A DNA stretch of 64,000 nucleotides from Lutibacter oricola (lineage in GTDB: Bacteria > Bacteroidota > Bacteroidia > Flavobacteriales > Flavobacteriaceae). The translations under genes and the position numbers were made by a program. A model generated the notes under the pieces. That model ran no database searches. It saw only the letters and a program-made list of their open reading frames with translations, and was not told the origin of the DNA. Shown one piece after another: positions 50,929 to 59,560 of the stretch. Position 1 is the stretch's first letter, and the number at the start of each line of letters is the position of its first letter. The stretch is from positions 186,001-250,000 of the forward strand of contig NZ_FNNJ01000003.1 of the NCBI RefSeq assembly GCF_900106565.1, given 5' to 3'.

Positions 50929-51984
50929 ATGGCATTAAAATCACTAAAAAAAAGAAATAATAGTTTAGCCAATAGTAAACGACAGTTAGAAATTCTTTCA
51001 AACGGAATTTTTAAAAGTGGTGAATTGCCAACTTTTAAAGAGTCGGTTTCAAGTACCAATCAGTTTCCAATAAAATCGAAGCCTTTAGAAATTTTGCAAA
51101 TTAATTTAGGTTATATGTGTAATCAAGTTTGTGCACATTGTCATGTAGATGCTGGTCCGGATAGGCAAGAAATAATGACAAAAGAAACAATGCAACAATG
51201 TATTGATGTTATTAAAAAAACAAGTGCGCATACACTAGATTTAACTGGTGGAGCGCCAGAAATGAATCCTAATTTTGAGTGGTTTGTAGAGGAAGCTTCA
51301 AAAGTTGGTATTAAAGATTTTATTGTGCGATCTAACTTAACCATAATTACTTCAAATAAAAAATATAATCATTTACCTGAGTTTTTTAAAAAGCACAATG
51401 TTCACGTAGTTTCGTCAATGCCACATTGGACACAAGGTAAAACAGATAAACAACGTGGAAATGGCGTTTTTAGTAAATCTATTGAAGCGTTAGAAATGTT
51501 AAATGCTGTTGGTTATGGTATGCCAAATTCTAAACTGAAGTTAGATTTAGTTTACAATCCATCAGGTGCATTTTTGCCAGGTAATCAAATGGGATTAGAA
51601 ACTAAGTTTAAAAAGGCTTTGAAAGAAGATTTTAATATTAAGTTTCATAATTTATTTGCCATTACTAATTTACCAATTAGCCGATTTTTAGATTATTTAA
51701 TTGCTTCAGAAAATTATGAGGATTATATGACTGAATTGGTGGATGCTTACAATCCTGAAGCGGTAAAAAATGTAATGTGTACCAATACAATTTCAGTAAG
51801 TTGGGACGGTTGGTTGTACGATTGTGATTTTAATCAAATGTTGAATTTAAAAGTAGCAAGTGAATCAAAACACATAAGTACGTTTAATGAAGAATTATTG
51901 AGTAATAGAACCATTATTACATCACAACATTGTTATGGTTGCACAGCAGGTACAGGTAGTAGTTGCCAAGGAGCAGTAGTTTAA
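50929..51984 (+). CDS. arsS: arsenosugar biosynthesis radical SAM protein ArsS
   Basis: The 351-residue enzyme has the radical-SAM cluster motif CNQVCAHC (Cys64, Cys68, Cys71), the DLTGGAPEMNP glycine-rich SAM-binding segment, and a Cys-rich C-terminal DUF3641-type region with Cys284, Cys299, Cys335, Cys338 and Cys346 (final CYGCTAGTGSSCQG) for an extra cluster. ArsS is reported to transfer the 5'-deoxyadenosyl group of SAM to dimethylarsenite. Placement beside ArsM, a phosphorylase and TIGR04282 supports the call strongly. Confidence 0.92.
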   Translation: MALKSLKKRNNSLANSKRQLEILSNGIFKSGELPTFKESVSSTNQFPIKSKPLEILQINLGYMCNQVCAHCHVDAGPDRQEIMTKETMQQCIDVIKKTSAHTLDLTGGAPEMNPNFEWFVEEASKVGIKDFIVRSNLTIITSNKKYNHLPEFFKKHNVHVVSSMPHWTQGKTDKQRGNGVFSKSIEALEMLNAVGYGMPNSKLKLDLVYNPSGAFLPGNQMGLETKFKKALKEDFNIKFHNLFAITNLPISRFLDYLIASENYEDYMTELVDAYNPEAVKNVMCTNTISVSWDGWLYDCDFNQMLNLKVASESKHISTFNEELLSNRTIITSQHCYGCTAGTGSSCQGAVV

Positions 51985-51999
51985 TATAAAATTTTTAAT

Positions 52000-52500
52000 A
52001 TGAAAAAAGTAATAACTTTTATGGCTTTAGTTGTTTTAGTATTTCAATTTGGAAATGCACAAGAAACATTGCAAAAAGTGTTAGATAAACATAACGATCA
52101 TAGTATTCCGTATATAAATGTTGAAGAATTGGCTAAAGATACCAATGTGGTGTTGTTAGATTCTCGTGAGCCAAAAGAGTTTAAAACAAGTCATTTAAAC
52201 AATGCAGTTTTGGTAGGGTATGATCATTTCAATATAAAAAATGTTACAAAAACAGTAAAAGATAAAAATCAGAAAATTGTGGTGTATTGCTCTTTAGGAA
52301 TTCGTTCCGAGACCATTGCCAAAAAAATTAAAGATGCTGGTTATACCAATGTTTATAATTTACACGGAGGTATTTTTGAATGGAGTAATAACGAAAAACC
52401 TTTGGTAAATTCAAAAGGAAAAGAAACAAAAAAAGTACACACGTTTAATAAAGATTGGAGTCAATGGTTGTTAAAAGGAGAGAAAATTTATGAAGAATAA
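52000..52500 (+). CDS. exported rhodanese-domain protein
   Basis: The 166-residue protein has a signal peptide (cleavage near GNAQ, residue 20) and one rhodanese domain (about 38-150) with catalytic Cys97 in VVYCSLGIRSE. It should move sulfane sulfur in the periplasm. In an arsenosugar operon this could relate to thio-arsenic species, but that is inference. It begins 15 bases after arsS and overlaps the next gene by 11 bases. Confidence 0.88.
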   Translation: MKKVITFMALVVLVFQFGNAQETLQKVLDKHNDHSIPYINVEELAKDTNVVLLDSREPKEFKTSHLNNAVLVGYDHFNIKNVTKTVKDKNQKIVVYCSLGIRSETIAKKIKDAGYTNVYNLHGGIFEWSNNEKPLVNSKGKETKKVHTFNKDWSQWLLKGEKIYEE

Positions 52501-53092
52501 TTTACTGCTTGTTTTTACAAGAAATCCTGAATTAGGCAAAGTAAAAACTCGTTTAGCAAAAACTATTGGAGATAAAGCTGCTTTAAAAACTTATAAAATA
52601 TTATTGGCACATACAGCAAAAATCATAGAAAATATAGATTGTGATAAGGCTATTTATTATTCCGTAAAAATTAGAAATAATGATGGTTGGAGTGAAGCTT
52701 ATCAGAAATACCAACAAGAAGGTGAAGATTTAGGAATTAGAATGTACAACGCTTTTAAAAAAGGTTTTGAAAGTGGTTATAAAAAAGTGGTTATTGTAGG
52801 TAGCGATTTATTTGATTTAGAAGAAAAACATATAAATAAAGCTTTTGAAAAACTAACTGATAATGATGTTGTAATTGGCCCAGCAGAAGATGGAGGTTAT
52901 TATTTATTAGGGTTGAAGAAAGAAAATAAAGCCATTTTTCAACATAAAAATTGGGGAACTTCAACAGTTTTAAATGATACATTGCAAGATTTAAAAGAAC
53001 ATTTAATTTCATTTTTAGATGTGCTAAACGATATAGATACTTATGAAGATTTGGAAAAGAATACAAAACTTAAACAGTTAATTAATGATTAA
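52490..53092 (+). CDS. TIGR04282-type (DUF2064) arsenosugar-associated transferase
   Basis: The 200-residue protein has the GT-A-like nucleotide-sugar transferase pattern of DUF2064: FTRNPELGKVKTRLAKTIGD at the start, IVGSDLFDLEE, GPAEDGGYYLLGL (about 135-147) and DIDTYEDL at the end. The family is named as an arsenosugar-biosynthesis glycosyltransferase from its genomic context. It probably acts on the sugar made after adenine removal. Overlaps the flanking genes by 11 and 8 bases. Confidence 0.9.
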   Translation: MKNNLLLVFTRNPELGKVKTRLAKTIGDKAALKTYKILLAHTAKIIENIDCDKAIYYSVKIRNNDGWSEAYQKYQQEGEDLGIRMYNAFKKGFESGYKKVVIVGSDLFDLEEKHINKAFEKLTDNDVVIGPAEDGGYYLLGLKKENKAIFQHKNWGTSTVLNDTLQDLKEHLISFLDVLNDIDTYEDLEKNTKLKQLIND

Positions 53093-53897
53093 TAAAATAA
53101 AAGAAACTGCAGATTATTTAATTCAAAAAGGGTTTGAAACTCCTGAAATTGGAATTGTTTTAGGTACAGGTTTAGGAAAATTAATTAATGAAATTGAAAT
53201 TATTCACGAAGTTGAATATAGCAATATTCCGCATTTTCCAGAAGCTACTGTAGAGTTTCATAAAGGGAAACTTGTTTACGGAAATTTTGGAGGGAAAAAA
53301 GTAGTGGTAATGCAAGGTCGTTTTCATTTATATGAAGGCTATAATTTACAAGAAATTACTTATCCAATACGTGTGTTAGAAAAATTAGGAATTAAAACGT
53401 TACTAATGTCTAATGCTGCTGGAGCCGTTAATTTAAACTTCAAAAAAGGAGAATTAATGCTAATTGACGATCATATTAATTTACAAGGTGGTTCGCCATT
53501 GGCATTTAAAGGTGTTGAACAATTGGGTGAGCGTTTTGTAGATATGTACCAACCATATAATGTTGAAATTAATAAGAAGTTGGAAGTAATTGCTTCAAAA
53601 AATAACTTAAACCTGCACAAAGGTGTTTATGCTAGTGTAATTGGGCCTCAACTAGAAACACGTGCCGAATATAGAATGATAAAAATATTAGGTGCAGATG
53701 CTGTTGGAATGAGTACAGTACCAGAAATTATTGTTGCAAATCAATTAAAGTTGAAAGCAGTTGCAATTACAGTTTTAACAGATGAATGCGATCCTGATAA
53801 TTTAAAGCCAATTAATATTCCTGAAATTATTGAGTTGGCAGGTAAGGCAGAACCAAATATGATTACACTTTTTAAAGAATTAATAACAGAACTATAA
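53085..53897 (+). CDS. purine-nucleoside phosphorylase (trimeric PNP-I type) with Asp at the base-specificity site
   Basis: The 270-residue enzyme has GIVLGTGLG (phosphate loop), MQGRFHLYEGY, SNAAGAVN and GPQLETRAEYR with Glu191 (human PNP Glu201). An ungapped comparison places Asp233 (in LTDECDP) at human Asn243. In human PNP, replacing this Asn with Asp favours adenosine over inosine. The enzyme is therefore likely to accept 6-aminopurine nucleosides. In this operon it could release adenine from dimethylarsinoyl-deoxyadenosine. It overlaps the TIGR04282 gene by 8 bases and arsM by 1 base (TAATG). Confidence 0.92.
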   Translation: MINKIKETADYLIQKGFETPEIGIVLGTGLGKLINEIEIIHEVEYSNIPHFPEATVEFHKGKLVYGNFGGKKVVVMQGRFHLYEGYNLQEITYPIRVLEKLGIKTLLMSNAAGAVNLNFKKGELMLIDDHINLQGGSPLAFKGVEQLGERFVDMYQPYNVEINKKLEVIASKNNLNLHKGVYASVIGPQLETRAEYRMIKILGADAVGMSTVPEIIVANQLKLKAVAITVLTDECDPDNLKPINIPEIIELAGKAEPNMITLFKELITEL

Positions 53898-54865
53898 TGA
53901 GCTATTTAGAAACTACACATAATGTATATAAGGAAGCTGCACTAACTCCTGATGTTGGTTTATGCTGCACAACAAATCCTATTTGGGAATTACCAGGATT
54001 GAAGATTCCTAAAATTATGCAAGAAATGAATTACGGTTGTGGAAGCACTGTTCACGCACGCGATTTATCTAACAATCCTAAAATGCTATATGTAGGTGTT
54101 GGAGGAGGTATGGAATTGTTGCAATTCTCGTATTTTAATCGTCAAAAAAATGGCGTTGTTGGTATTGATGTTGTAGATGAAATGTTAGAAGCTTCACGCA
54201 AAAATTTTAAAATTGCTGAAGAACAAAATTCTTGGTTTAAAAGCGAGTTTGTGGACCTTAAAAAAGGGGATGCTTTAAATTTGCCTGTTGAAGATAATTC
54301 AATTGATGTGGCAGCTCAAAATTGTTTGTTCAATATTTTTAAAGCTGAAGATTTAAAAAAGGCAATTGCTGAAATGTACCGAGTTTTAAAACCACACGGT
54401 AAATTGGTAATGAGCGATCCTACTTGCGAGCAGCCAATGAATGAAACGTTAAGAAATGATGATCGTTTACGTGCCTTATGTTTAAGTGGTAGTTTACCAA
54501 TTGCAGAGTACGTTAAAATGTTAACAGATGCAGGCTTTGGAACTATAGAGATTAGAGCAAGAAAGCCTTATAGAATTTTGGATACTAAAAATTATGCTAC
54601 AGACGAATTAATTTATATAGAATCTATTGAAGTTGCAGCAATTAAAGATCCAATGCCAGCAGATGGACCTTGTATTTTTACAGGTAAAGCAGCTATATAT
54701 TTTGGAGATGAAGATTATTTTGATGACAAGTTAGGACACGTTTTATTAAAAAATCAGCCATTAGCTATTTGCGATAAAACTGCTGGTGATTTAAAAGCAT
54801 TGGGTAGAGAGGATATTTATATTTCTGAATCTACATACCATTATGATGGTGGAGGTTGTTGCTAA
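53897..54865 (+). CDS. arsM: arsenosugar biosynthesis arsenite methyltransferase ArsM
   Basis: The 322-residue SAM methyltransferase begins with the N-terminal block typical of the arsenosugar type, GLCCTTNPIWELPGLKIP (Cys23, Cys24). The arsenic-binding Cys positions of ArsM are present as Cys48 (YGCG), Cys143 (QNCLFN) and Cys195 (LCLSGSL). The SAM site VGVGGGMELLQF and GIDVVDEML is clear. A C-terminal extension (about 250-322) ends with GGGCC (Cys321, Cys322), absent in short detoxifying ArsM. It makes dimethylarsenite, the ArsS substrate. Start and PNP stop overlap as TAATG. Confidence 0.93.
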   Translation: MSYLETTHNVYKEAALTPDVGLCCTTNPIWELPGLKIPKIMQEMNYGCGSTVHARDLSNNPKMLYVGVGGGMELLQFSYFNRQKNGVVGIDVVDEMLEASRKNFKIAEEQNSWFKSEFVDLKKGDALNLPVEDNSIDVAAQNCLFNIFKAEDLKKAIAEMYRVLKPHGKLVMSDPTCEQPMNETLRNDDRLRALCLSGSLPIAEYVKMLTDAGFGTIEIRARKPYRILDTKNYATDELIYIESIEVAAIKDPMPADGPCIFTGKAAIYFGDEDYFDDKLGHVLLKNQPLAICDKTAGDLKALGREDIYISESTYHYDGGGCC

Positions 54866-54882
54866 TTAACAATTAACTACAA

Positions 54883-55770
54883 ATGAATATTGAAAAATAT
54901 ATAGACATTATTAAAAACTCGTACGTTGGGTATTGGAATTATATTCAGCAAGAAATACTGCTTCAAACTAATTGGGTAAACTATTTTTATGGTTTAATTT
55001 TAATTTCTTTGGTGGTATGGGTTTTGGAAATAATTTTTCCGTGGCGTAAAAACCAATCTATTTTTAGAAAAGGTTTTTGGCTAGATATTTTTTATATGTT
55101 TTTCAATTTCTTTTTGTTGAATTTAATTGTGTTAATTGCACTGTCTAACACTGTTGCTCAATTTTTTAACGATGCACTTTCAGTTGTTGGTTTAACATTA
55201 AATAGTTTTCAATTATTTGAAGTTAATACTTTACCTAAACCAATTAGTTTGTTGGTGTTTTTTGTAATAACAGATTTTGTACAATGGAATATTCATAAAT
55301 TATTGCACAAGGTTAACTTTTTATGGAGTTTTCATAAAGTACATCATTCAATAAAAGAAATGGGTTTTGCAGGGCATTTACGTTATCATTGGATGGAACC
55401 TATTGTTTACAAATCTTTGTTATACATTCCGTTAGCAATTATTGGAGGTTTTAATGTTGAAGATGTTGCTATTGTTCACTTTTCGGCTTTAACAATTGGG
55501 CATTTAAATCATGCAAATCTTGGTTGGGATTATGGCTTTTTAAAATATGTATTTAACAATCCAAAAATGCATATTTGGCATCATAGTAAAACGTTACCAA
55601 GTAAATACGGTGTTAATTTTGGAATATCTTTAAGTATTTGGGATTATATTTTTAAAACAAATTATATTCCTTCCGAAGGGAAAAATATAGAATTAGGTTT
55701 TGAAGGCGATGAAGGTTTTCCAAAAACATTTATAGAACAAGAATTGTTTCCAATTCAAAAGAAAGATTAG
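54883..55770 (+). CDS. fatty-acid-hydroxylase / sterol-desaturase superfamily membrane enzyme
   Basis: The 295-residue protein has four to five membrane segments and the di-iron His boxes HKLLH (138-142), HKVHH (151-155), HLNHA (207-211) and HIWHH (230-234). It should hydroxylate or desaturate a lipid at the inner membrane. It starts 17 bases after arsM and is the last gene of the operon, so a role in the lipid part of arsenolipids can be proposed, but is not shown. The last four bases overlap the end of the convergent Omp85-like gene. Confidence 0.9.
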   Translation: MNIEKYIDIIKNSYVGYWNYIQQEILLQTNWVNYFYGLILISLVVWVLEIIFPWRKNQSIFRKGFWLDIFYMFFNFFLLNLIVLIALSNTVAQFFNDALSVVGLTLNSFQLFEVNTLPKPISLLVFFVITDFVQWNIHKLLHKVNFLWSFHKVHHSIKEMGFAGHLRYHWMEPIVYKSLLYIPLAIIGGFNVEDVAIVHFSALTIGHLNHANLGWDYGFLKYVFNNPKMHIWHHSKTLPSKYGVNFGISLSIWDYIFKTNYIPSEGKNIELGFEGDEGFPKTFIEQELFPIQKKD

Positions 55771-57032
55771 AAGTATTGCCCTACACCAAATACAATTCCG
55801 TTTGTTCCATCACTTTTTAAACTATGTCCGTAATCTATTCTTAAAACTGCATTGTATATTTTTTTATGAATAAATCGTAAACCAACACCAGAAAATACTT
55901 TGATGTTTTTATGATTGGTAAAATCGTCTAATTTTCCTCCTGGATTTCGCCAAGAACCAGCATCTATAAATGCATTTCCTTGTAAGCAAAACCAATTTTT
56001 TTCAAGTAAAGCATAGCGGTATTCGCTATTTAAAACAATGCTTCCGGTTCCACGATCTACAATAATACCAACACCTCTAATATTTACGTTATTATCTAAT
56101 GAAAAAGGAGCAAAAGGCGTTTTATTGTTTGTAGACAATCCCATACGTATTCTATTAGCCCAATTACCTCTTTCACCAACACGCTTAAAGTAAAAGAAAT
56201 CGTTCCAGGCAATTAAAAAGTCTTTTTGATCTCCATCAGATTTTACCAATTGTCCATAAAACTGACTTTTAAATCCGTCTAAAAATTGATAATGATATTT
56301 TAAGTTTGAATAGTTGTAAACTAGTTTAAAAAGAAATTTATTGAGGTTTAATTGCTGTGGAATTTGGTTACTTGTTATACCATTTAAATAATTGTATTTT
56401 TCTTTAAATGAATTAAAACCTAGTTCAAAATTGTTTTTTGAATTTAATTTATACAACCCTAAAACTTCAAATGAAACATTGTTGTAAAGGTAATTTGCAG
56501 AACCAGAATCGAAATACAAAGGTTCTTCACTTTTCCAATTTTGATGATTAAAAGCTAATCCAAATTTTGGTGAAAATAGGTGAGGAGCTTTAAAATTAAC
56601 AGCATAGGTATTATATCCGTTATTTTGATAAAAACCTCCAAAACCAATATTTCTACCTAAAAAATTATGGTCGTAAACACCAAATTTATAAGCAACATCA
56701 CTTTTGTTATTTGTCCAAAAATTTACTTCAGGAATAATGGTGAAATTTTCTTCAACAGTAAAAATTACATTGAATTTATTTTTGCCTATATCTTTTTCAA
56801 CCCTAAATGTTGCGTGTGCTATGGCCGCTAATCTTTTTAATTGATTTACATCATTAGCTAGTATTGTACTGTCTAAAACCATAGTTGGTTTAGACTTTAG
56901 TATTCGTTTTAAGTAATTAATACTTGTTTTTTTTGCTCCTTTTATTTCAATAGCTTGAATTGTTTTTTCTTGTGAAAAAGTTATTGAAGTAATTAATAAA
57001 AAGAAAACAGTAGTTAGCAATTTTGATTTCAT
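55767..57032 (-). CDS. Omp85 (BamA/TamA)-like outer-membrane protein
   Basis: From the ATG at 57032 the protein has 421 residues; a longer frame begins at a TTG at 57074 and would lack a proper signal. The signal peptide ends near TSITFSQ. One POTRA-like domain (about 22-100: IQAIEIKGAKKTSINYLKRIL) precedes a beta-barrel of the surface-antigen type (about 110-421), ending in a final strand GIVFGVGQYF. It has far fewer POTRA units than BamA, so it is a specialised relative. Its ATG overlaps the lipoprotein stop (TAATG). Confidence 0.82.
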   Translation of the reverse strand: MKSKLLTTVFFLLITSITFSQEKTIQAIEIKGAKKTSINYLKRILKSKPTMVLDSTILANDVNQLKRLAAIAHATFRVEKDIGKNKFNVIFTVEENFTIIPEVNFWTNNKSDVAYKFGVYDHNFLGRNIGFGGFYQNNGYNTYAVNFKAPHLFSPKFGLAFNHQNWKSEEPLYFDSGSANYLYNNVSFEVLGLYKLNSKNNFELGFNSFKEKYNYLNGITSNQIPQQLNLNKFLFKLVYNYSNLKYHYQFLDGFKSQFYGQLVKSDGDQKDFLIAWNDFFYFKRVGERGNWANRIRMGLSTNNKTPFAPFSLDNNVNIRGVGIIVDRGTGSIVLNSEYRYALLEKNWFCLQGNAFIDAGSWRNPGGKLDDFTNHKNIKVFSGVGLRFIHKKIYNAVLRIDYGHSLKSDGTNGIVFGVGQYF

Positions 57033-57772
57033 TATTCTGCAGTAAAAGTTTTTTGAATTACTAAATTTACCCAATTATCTTCACTAACGGCCATTAAGGT
57101 AAAATTATATTCATTATTAACAATAAGGTTTGGTGGTGTAGTACGTGTAACGTTTAATACAGTATTTGATAAATTATAGTATTGAAACCATTTATCATAC
57201 GTGTAAGTACCAGAAAGTAAATTGTTGTCTTCATCTGAAATTACTTCAAAATAAATTGCATTTTCTTTAATAGTACCGTCTTCCCAAGAAAATTTAGGCA
57301 TTGTAGACTCTGTAAAATCTATGTTTACATTGCTAGTCCATTCTGTGGGTTTAGTTTGATGTTTTAATCTAATTGGATTTGATTTATGTAATTTTCCGTT
57401 AGTTATATAGGTAACAATGCTCCAAACTTCTTTGTCGCTATCGCGAACAAAACGTTCTAAATAACCATTAAAAACTGGTTCTTGTTGGTAATCTATAGGG
57501 AAATACTGAGAAAAATCGTTTGGATTTACTTCTAAAGTAGTAGTTTCAAAATATTGTATGTCTGTAGCTCCAGGAATTGGATAATAAAATATATATGAAA
57601 TGTTGTTGTTAGTTTTATCACTTGCTGCACAGGCAATAACTTCATCTAATTCTAAAGTTGAATTAAGCTCTACATAAGTTTCAAGATTGTTATACAAAGC
57701 TGGTTCACCTTTGTCAGAACAAGCTGTTAAAAAAAGTACTGTTATTAGCGTAAAAATGAACCGTTTTTTCAT
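57032..57772 (-). CDS. lipoprotein of unknown function, Ig-like beta domains
   Basis: From ATG 57772 (a GTG eight codons upstream was rejected) the product has 246 residues with a lipobox LFLTAC (Cys18). The remainder is beta-rich with strands such as YIFYYPIPGATDIQYFETTTLEV and YIYFEVISDEDNN-like segments, suggesting one or two fibronectin/Ig-like domains. I recognise no family. It is translationally coupled to the Omp85-like gene, so it may be the passenger or partner of that barrel. Confidence 0.78.
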   Translation of the reverse strand: MKKRFIFTLITVLFLTACSDKGEPALYNNLETYVELNSTLELDEVIACAASDKTNNNISYIFYYPIPGATDIQYFETTTLEVNPNDFSQYFPIDYQQEPVFNGYLERFVRDSDKEVWSIVTYITNGKLHKSNPIRLKHQTKPTEWTSNVNIDFTESTMPKFSWEDGTIKENAIYFEVISDEDNNLLSGTYTYDKWFQYYNLSNTVLNVTRTTPPNLIVNNEYNFTLMAVSEDNWVNLVIQKTFTAE

Positions 57773-57814
57773 AATAGATTTAATTAGTTTTAACACATTT
57801 ATTTATATGCCGAA

Positions 57815-57846
57815 GCTTCATACAGATTTTTACATCTAAATGAAGC
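57815..57846. repeat. inverted repeat between beta-barrel and lipoprotein genes
   Basis: GCTTCAT (57815-57821) and ATGAAGC (57840-57846) form a 7-bp stem with an inner AGAT/ATCT pair. It lies in the 99 bases between two minus-strand genes. The minus strand has no T-run after it, so it is not a clear terminator; it may be an mRNA-processing or stabilising hairpin. Confidence 0.4.
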
Positions 57847-57871
57847 CTTTAAGTATGTTTTAATATTGATT

Positions 57872-58738
57872 TTAATTAAATAACCATCTTAACCCAATAT
57901 TATAAGTTTGCCCTAACCCAGTATTGCTACCATCAACAAAGTTGGTGTATAAGGCTTCAATATTTAAAATAGTACTTAGTTGATATTTTGCACCACCACC
58001 TAAAGCTGTATAGTTTTGAGTAAATTCGTTACCTAAATCTAAACGTTGGTTGTGCTGTGCCAATACTAATAATGTGAACTTGTTACTAGGAAAATAACTT
58101 AAAAATACGCCTGGAGTTAAGCCTAAACTATTATTAGCAAAACTATCATCGCTTTTTCCAAAGTTAAATTCTGTATTTAATTCAGTAAATATTTGCCATT
58201 TATTTCCAGGGAATGTATAATCGTAGAAAAATCTATTTTGAAGAATAAATCCTTTTTGATCTAGAAAAACCCCATTTTCCGACTCATTATCTACTAACGG
58301 AATATGAAAAGCAGATTGAATTGTAAAGTTTCCTACATTTTTTATTGGGTTAAATTTAATTGCCGGTGCAAAAGAAGTTATACCAGAACGTGCAGAATTT
58401 CTTTCTCCGTCAAATTTAAAAACATCAAAAGCATCTCTTCCTCCAATAACATTTGATCTAAACTCTAATAATAAACCAATATTTAGTTTACTGTTTTCTG
58501 AAACTCCAGTAAAAATATCTAAACTAGAGGTAAAAAATGTTTCTCTTGGCTCCGTAGAATTCGTAAAAGTACTTTTTGTTTGCGTATATAAATTGTTAAA
58601 CCATTTAATATCAATTTGACCTTTATCTAATAATTTTGAAGGTGTATATTCTTGAATATTACTTTTAGTTGTTGTTTCTTGAGCATACGTATTCAATGTA
58701 AAAGCAGTAATTAACACTGCAAATAGTAATTTTTTCAT
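57872..58738 (-). CDS. predicted outer-membrane beta-barrel protein
   Basis: The 288-residue protein has a signal peptide ending near NTYAQ. Beyond it, alternating-hydrophobicity strands run to the end (SKLNIGLLLEFRSN, WQIFTELNTEFNFGK, TLLVLAQHNQRLDLG), closing with IGLRWLFN, a typical aromatic terminal strand. It resembles the phenol-degradation-associated (MetA-like) barrel family, but I cannot assign a substrate. It starts 30 bases after the DUF547 gene ends and is probably co-transcribed. Confidence 0.78.
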   Translation of the reverse strand: MKKLLFAVLITAFTLNTYAQETTTKSNIQEYTPSKLLDKGQIDIKWFNNLYTQTKSTFTNSTEPRETFFTSSLDIFTGVSENSKLNIGLLLEFRSNVIGGRDAFDVFKFDGERNSARSGITSFAPAIKFNPIKNVGNFTIQSAFHIPLVDNESENGVFLDQKGFILQNRFFYDYTFPGNKWQIFTELNTEFNFGKSDDSFANNSLGLTPGVFLSYFPSNKFTLLVLAQHNQRLDLGNEFTQNYTALGGGAKYQLSTILNIEALYTNFVDGSNTGLGQTYNIGLRWLFN

Positions 58739-58768
58739 TCTTTAGTTTTTAATGTAGTAATTAGTAAT

Positions 58769-59485
58769 TTATTGTTTGTTTAAATTCCAGTTATAAGTTG
58801 AGTATGTTAACTTATAGTTTGAAGGTATTTTTTCTGTTCTATACTTGTTAATAAAATCTATTTCTGAAGCTCCGTTCATAGTAAAATCTTCTTTATACCA
58901 TTTTAATATTTCAGAACCAATCACCTTTTTTTTCTTAGCGTTTACAGTTATAAAGTAGTCTCCGTTTAAAGCTAATTTTGTTTGTTTTTCTAACTGTTTA
59001 TTTACTGTTGAAGGCATATAAGCTTCAGCAATTAATGGCGGGCAGCCAATAGCGCCACATACTAATACAAAATGAAATCTAGCATCGTTAAAATTTCCTC
59101 TTAAAAATTGGTGTTCAATATTGTTAAGGGTAGTTTTAGTTGAACCTAATTCATATGTTGTTTTATCAAAAAAACCACCAATACTTAAAGGAGATTTTGT
59201 TGGGTAATTATCTATAATACCTTTAATTACAGTTAAGTTATAGGCATTAATCCAAAAAGCTTGGTATTCATTTTTAGTACTCTTATCTACCTTAATATTT
59301 TTTGCTAACATTAAAAGTTCATTTAACTCAGCTTGATTTTTGTGAATGCTGTTATAGGCAACTTTACCATTACTAACATTAGCTTTAAAAAAAGTATTTG
59401 CCTTTTTAAAAAAAACTGCTGTTTCTTGACTATTAACTTGTGTACTTATTATTAGTGCGAAAATTACGATGTAAATTTTTTTCAT
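58769..59485 (-). CDS. DUF547 family secreted protein
   Basis: The 238-residue protein has a signal peptide (about 1-19) and the DUF547 pattern: EYQAFWINAYNLTVIKGIIDNYP (about 68-90), GFFDKTTYELGSTKTTLNNIEHQFLRG and the conserved HFVLVCGAIGCPPLIAEAY (about 137-155), with a Cys/His pair that could form a protease-like site. The activity of DUF547 is not known. DUF547 genes recur near arsenosugar genes in some bacteria, from memory, not verified. It heads a four-gene minus-strand envelope operon and is divergent from the FAD gene. Confidence 0.87.
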   Translation of the reverse strand: MKKIYIVIFALIISTQVNSQETAVFFKKANTFFKANVSNGKVAYNSIHKNQAELNELLMLAKNIKVDKSTKNEYQAFWINAYNLTVIKGIIDNYPTKSPLSIGGFFDKTTYELGSTKTTLNNIEHQFLRGNFNDARFHFVLVCGAIGCPPLIAEAYMPSTVNKQLEKQTKLALNGDYFITVNAKKKKVIGSEILKWYKEDFTMNGASEIDFINKYRTEKIPSNYKLTYSTYNWNLNKQ

Positions 59486-59560
59486 ATTTATTGAGTATTG
59501 TGTAATATTTTGTTGATTACTGTTGTAATTGTCTAAAGTTTTTAATTGTCCTTACAGATA

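Noticed and set aside
55767-57074. TTG start 14 codons upstream for the Omp85-like gene
   Set aside because: The extension lies inside the lipoprotein gene and would put charged residues before the signal peptide; ATG 57032 forms a normal TAATG coupling.
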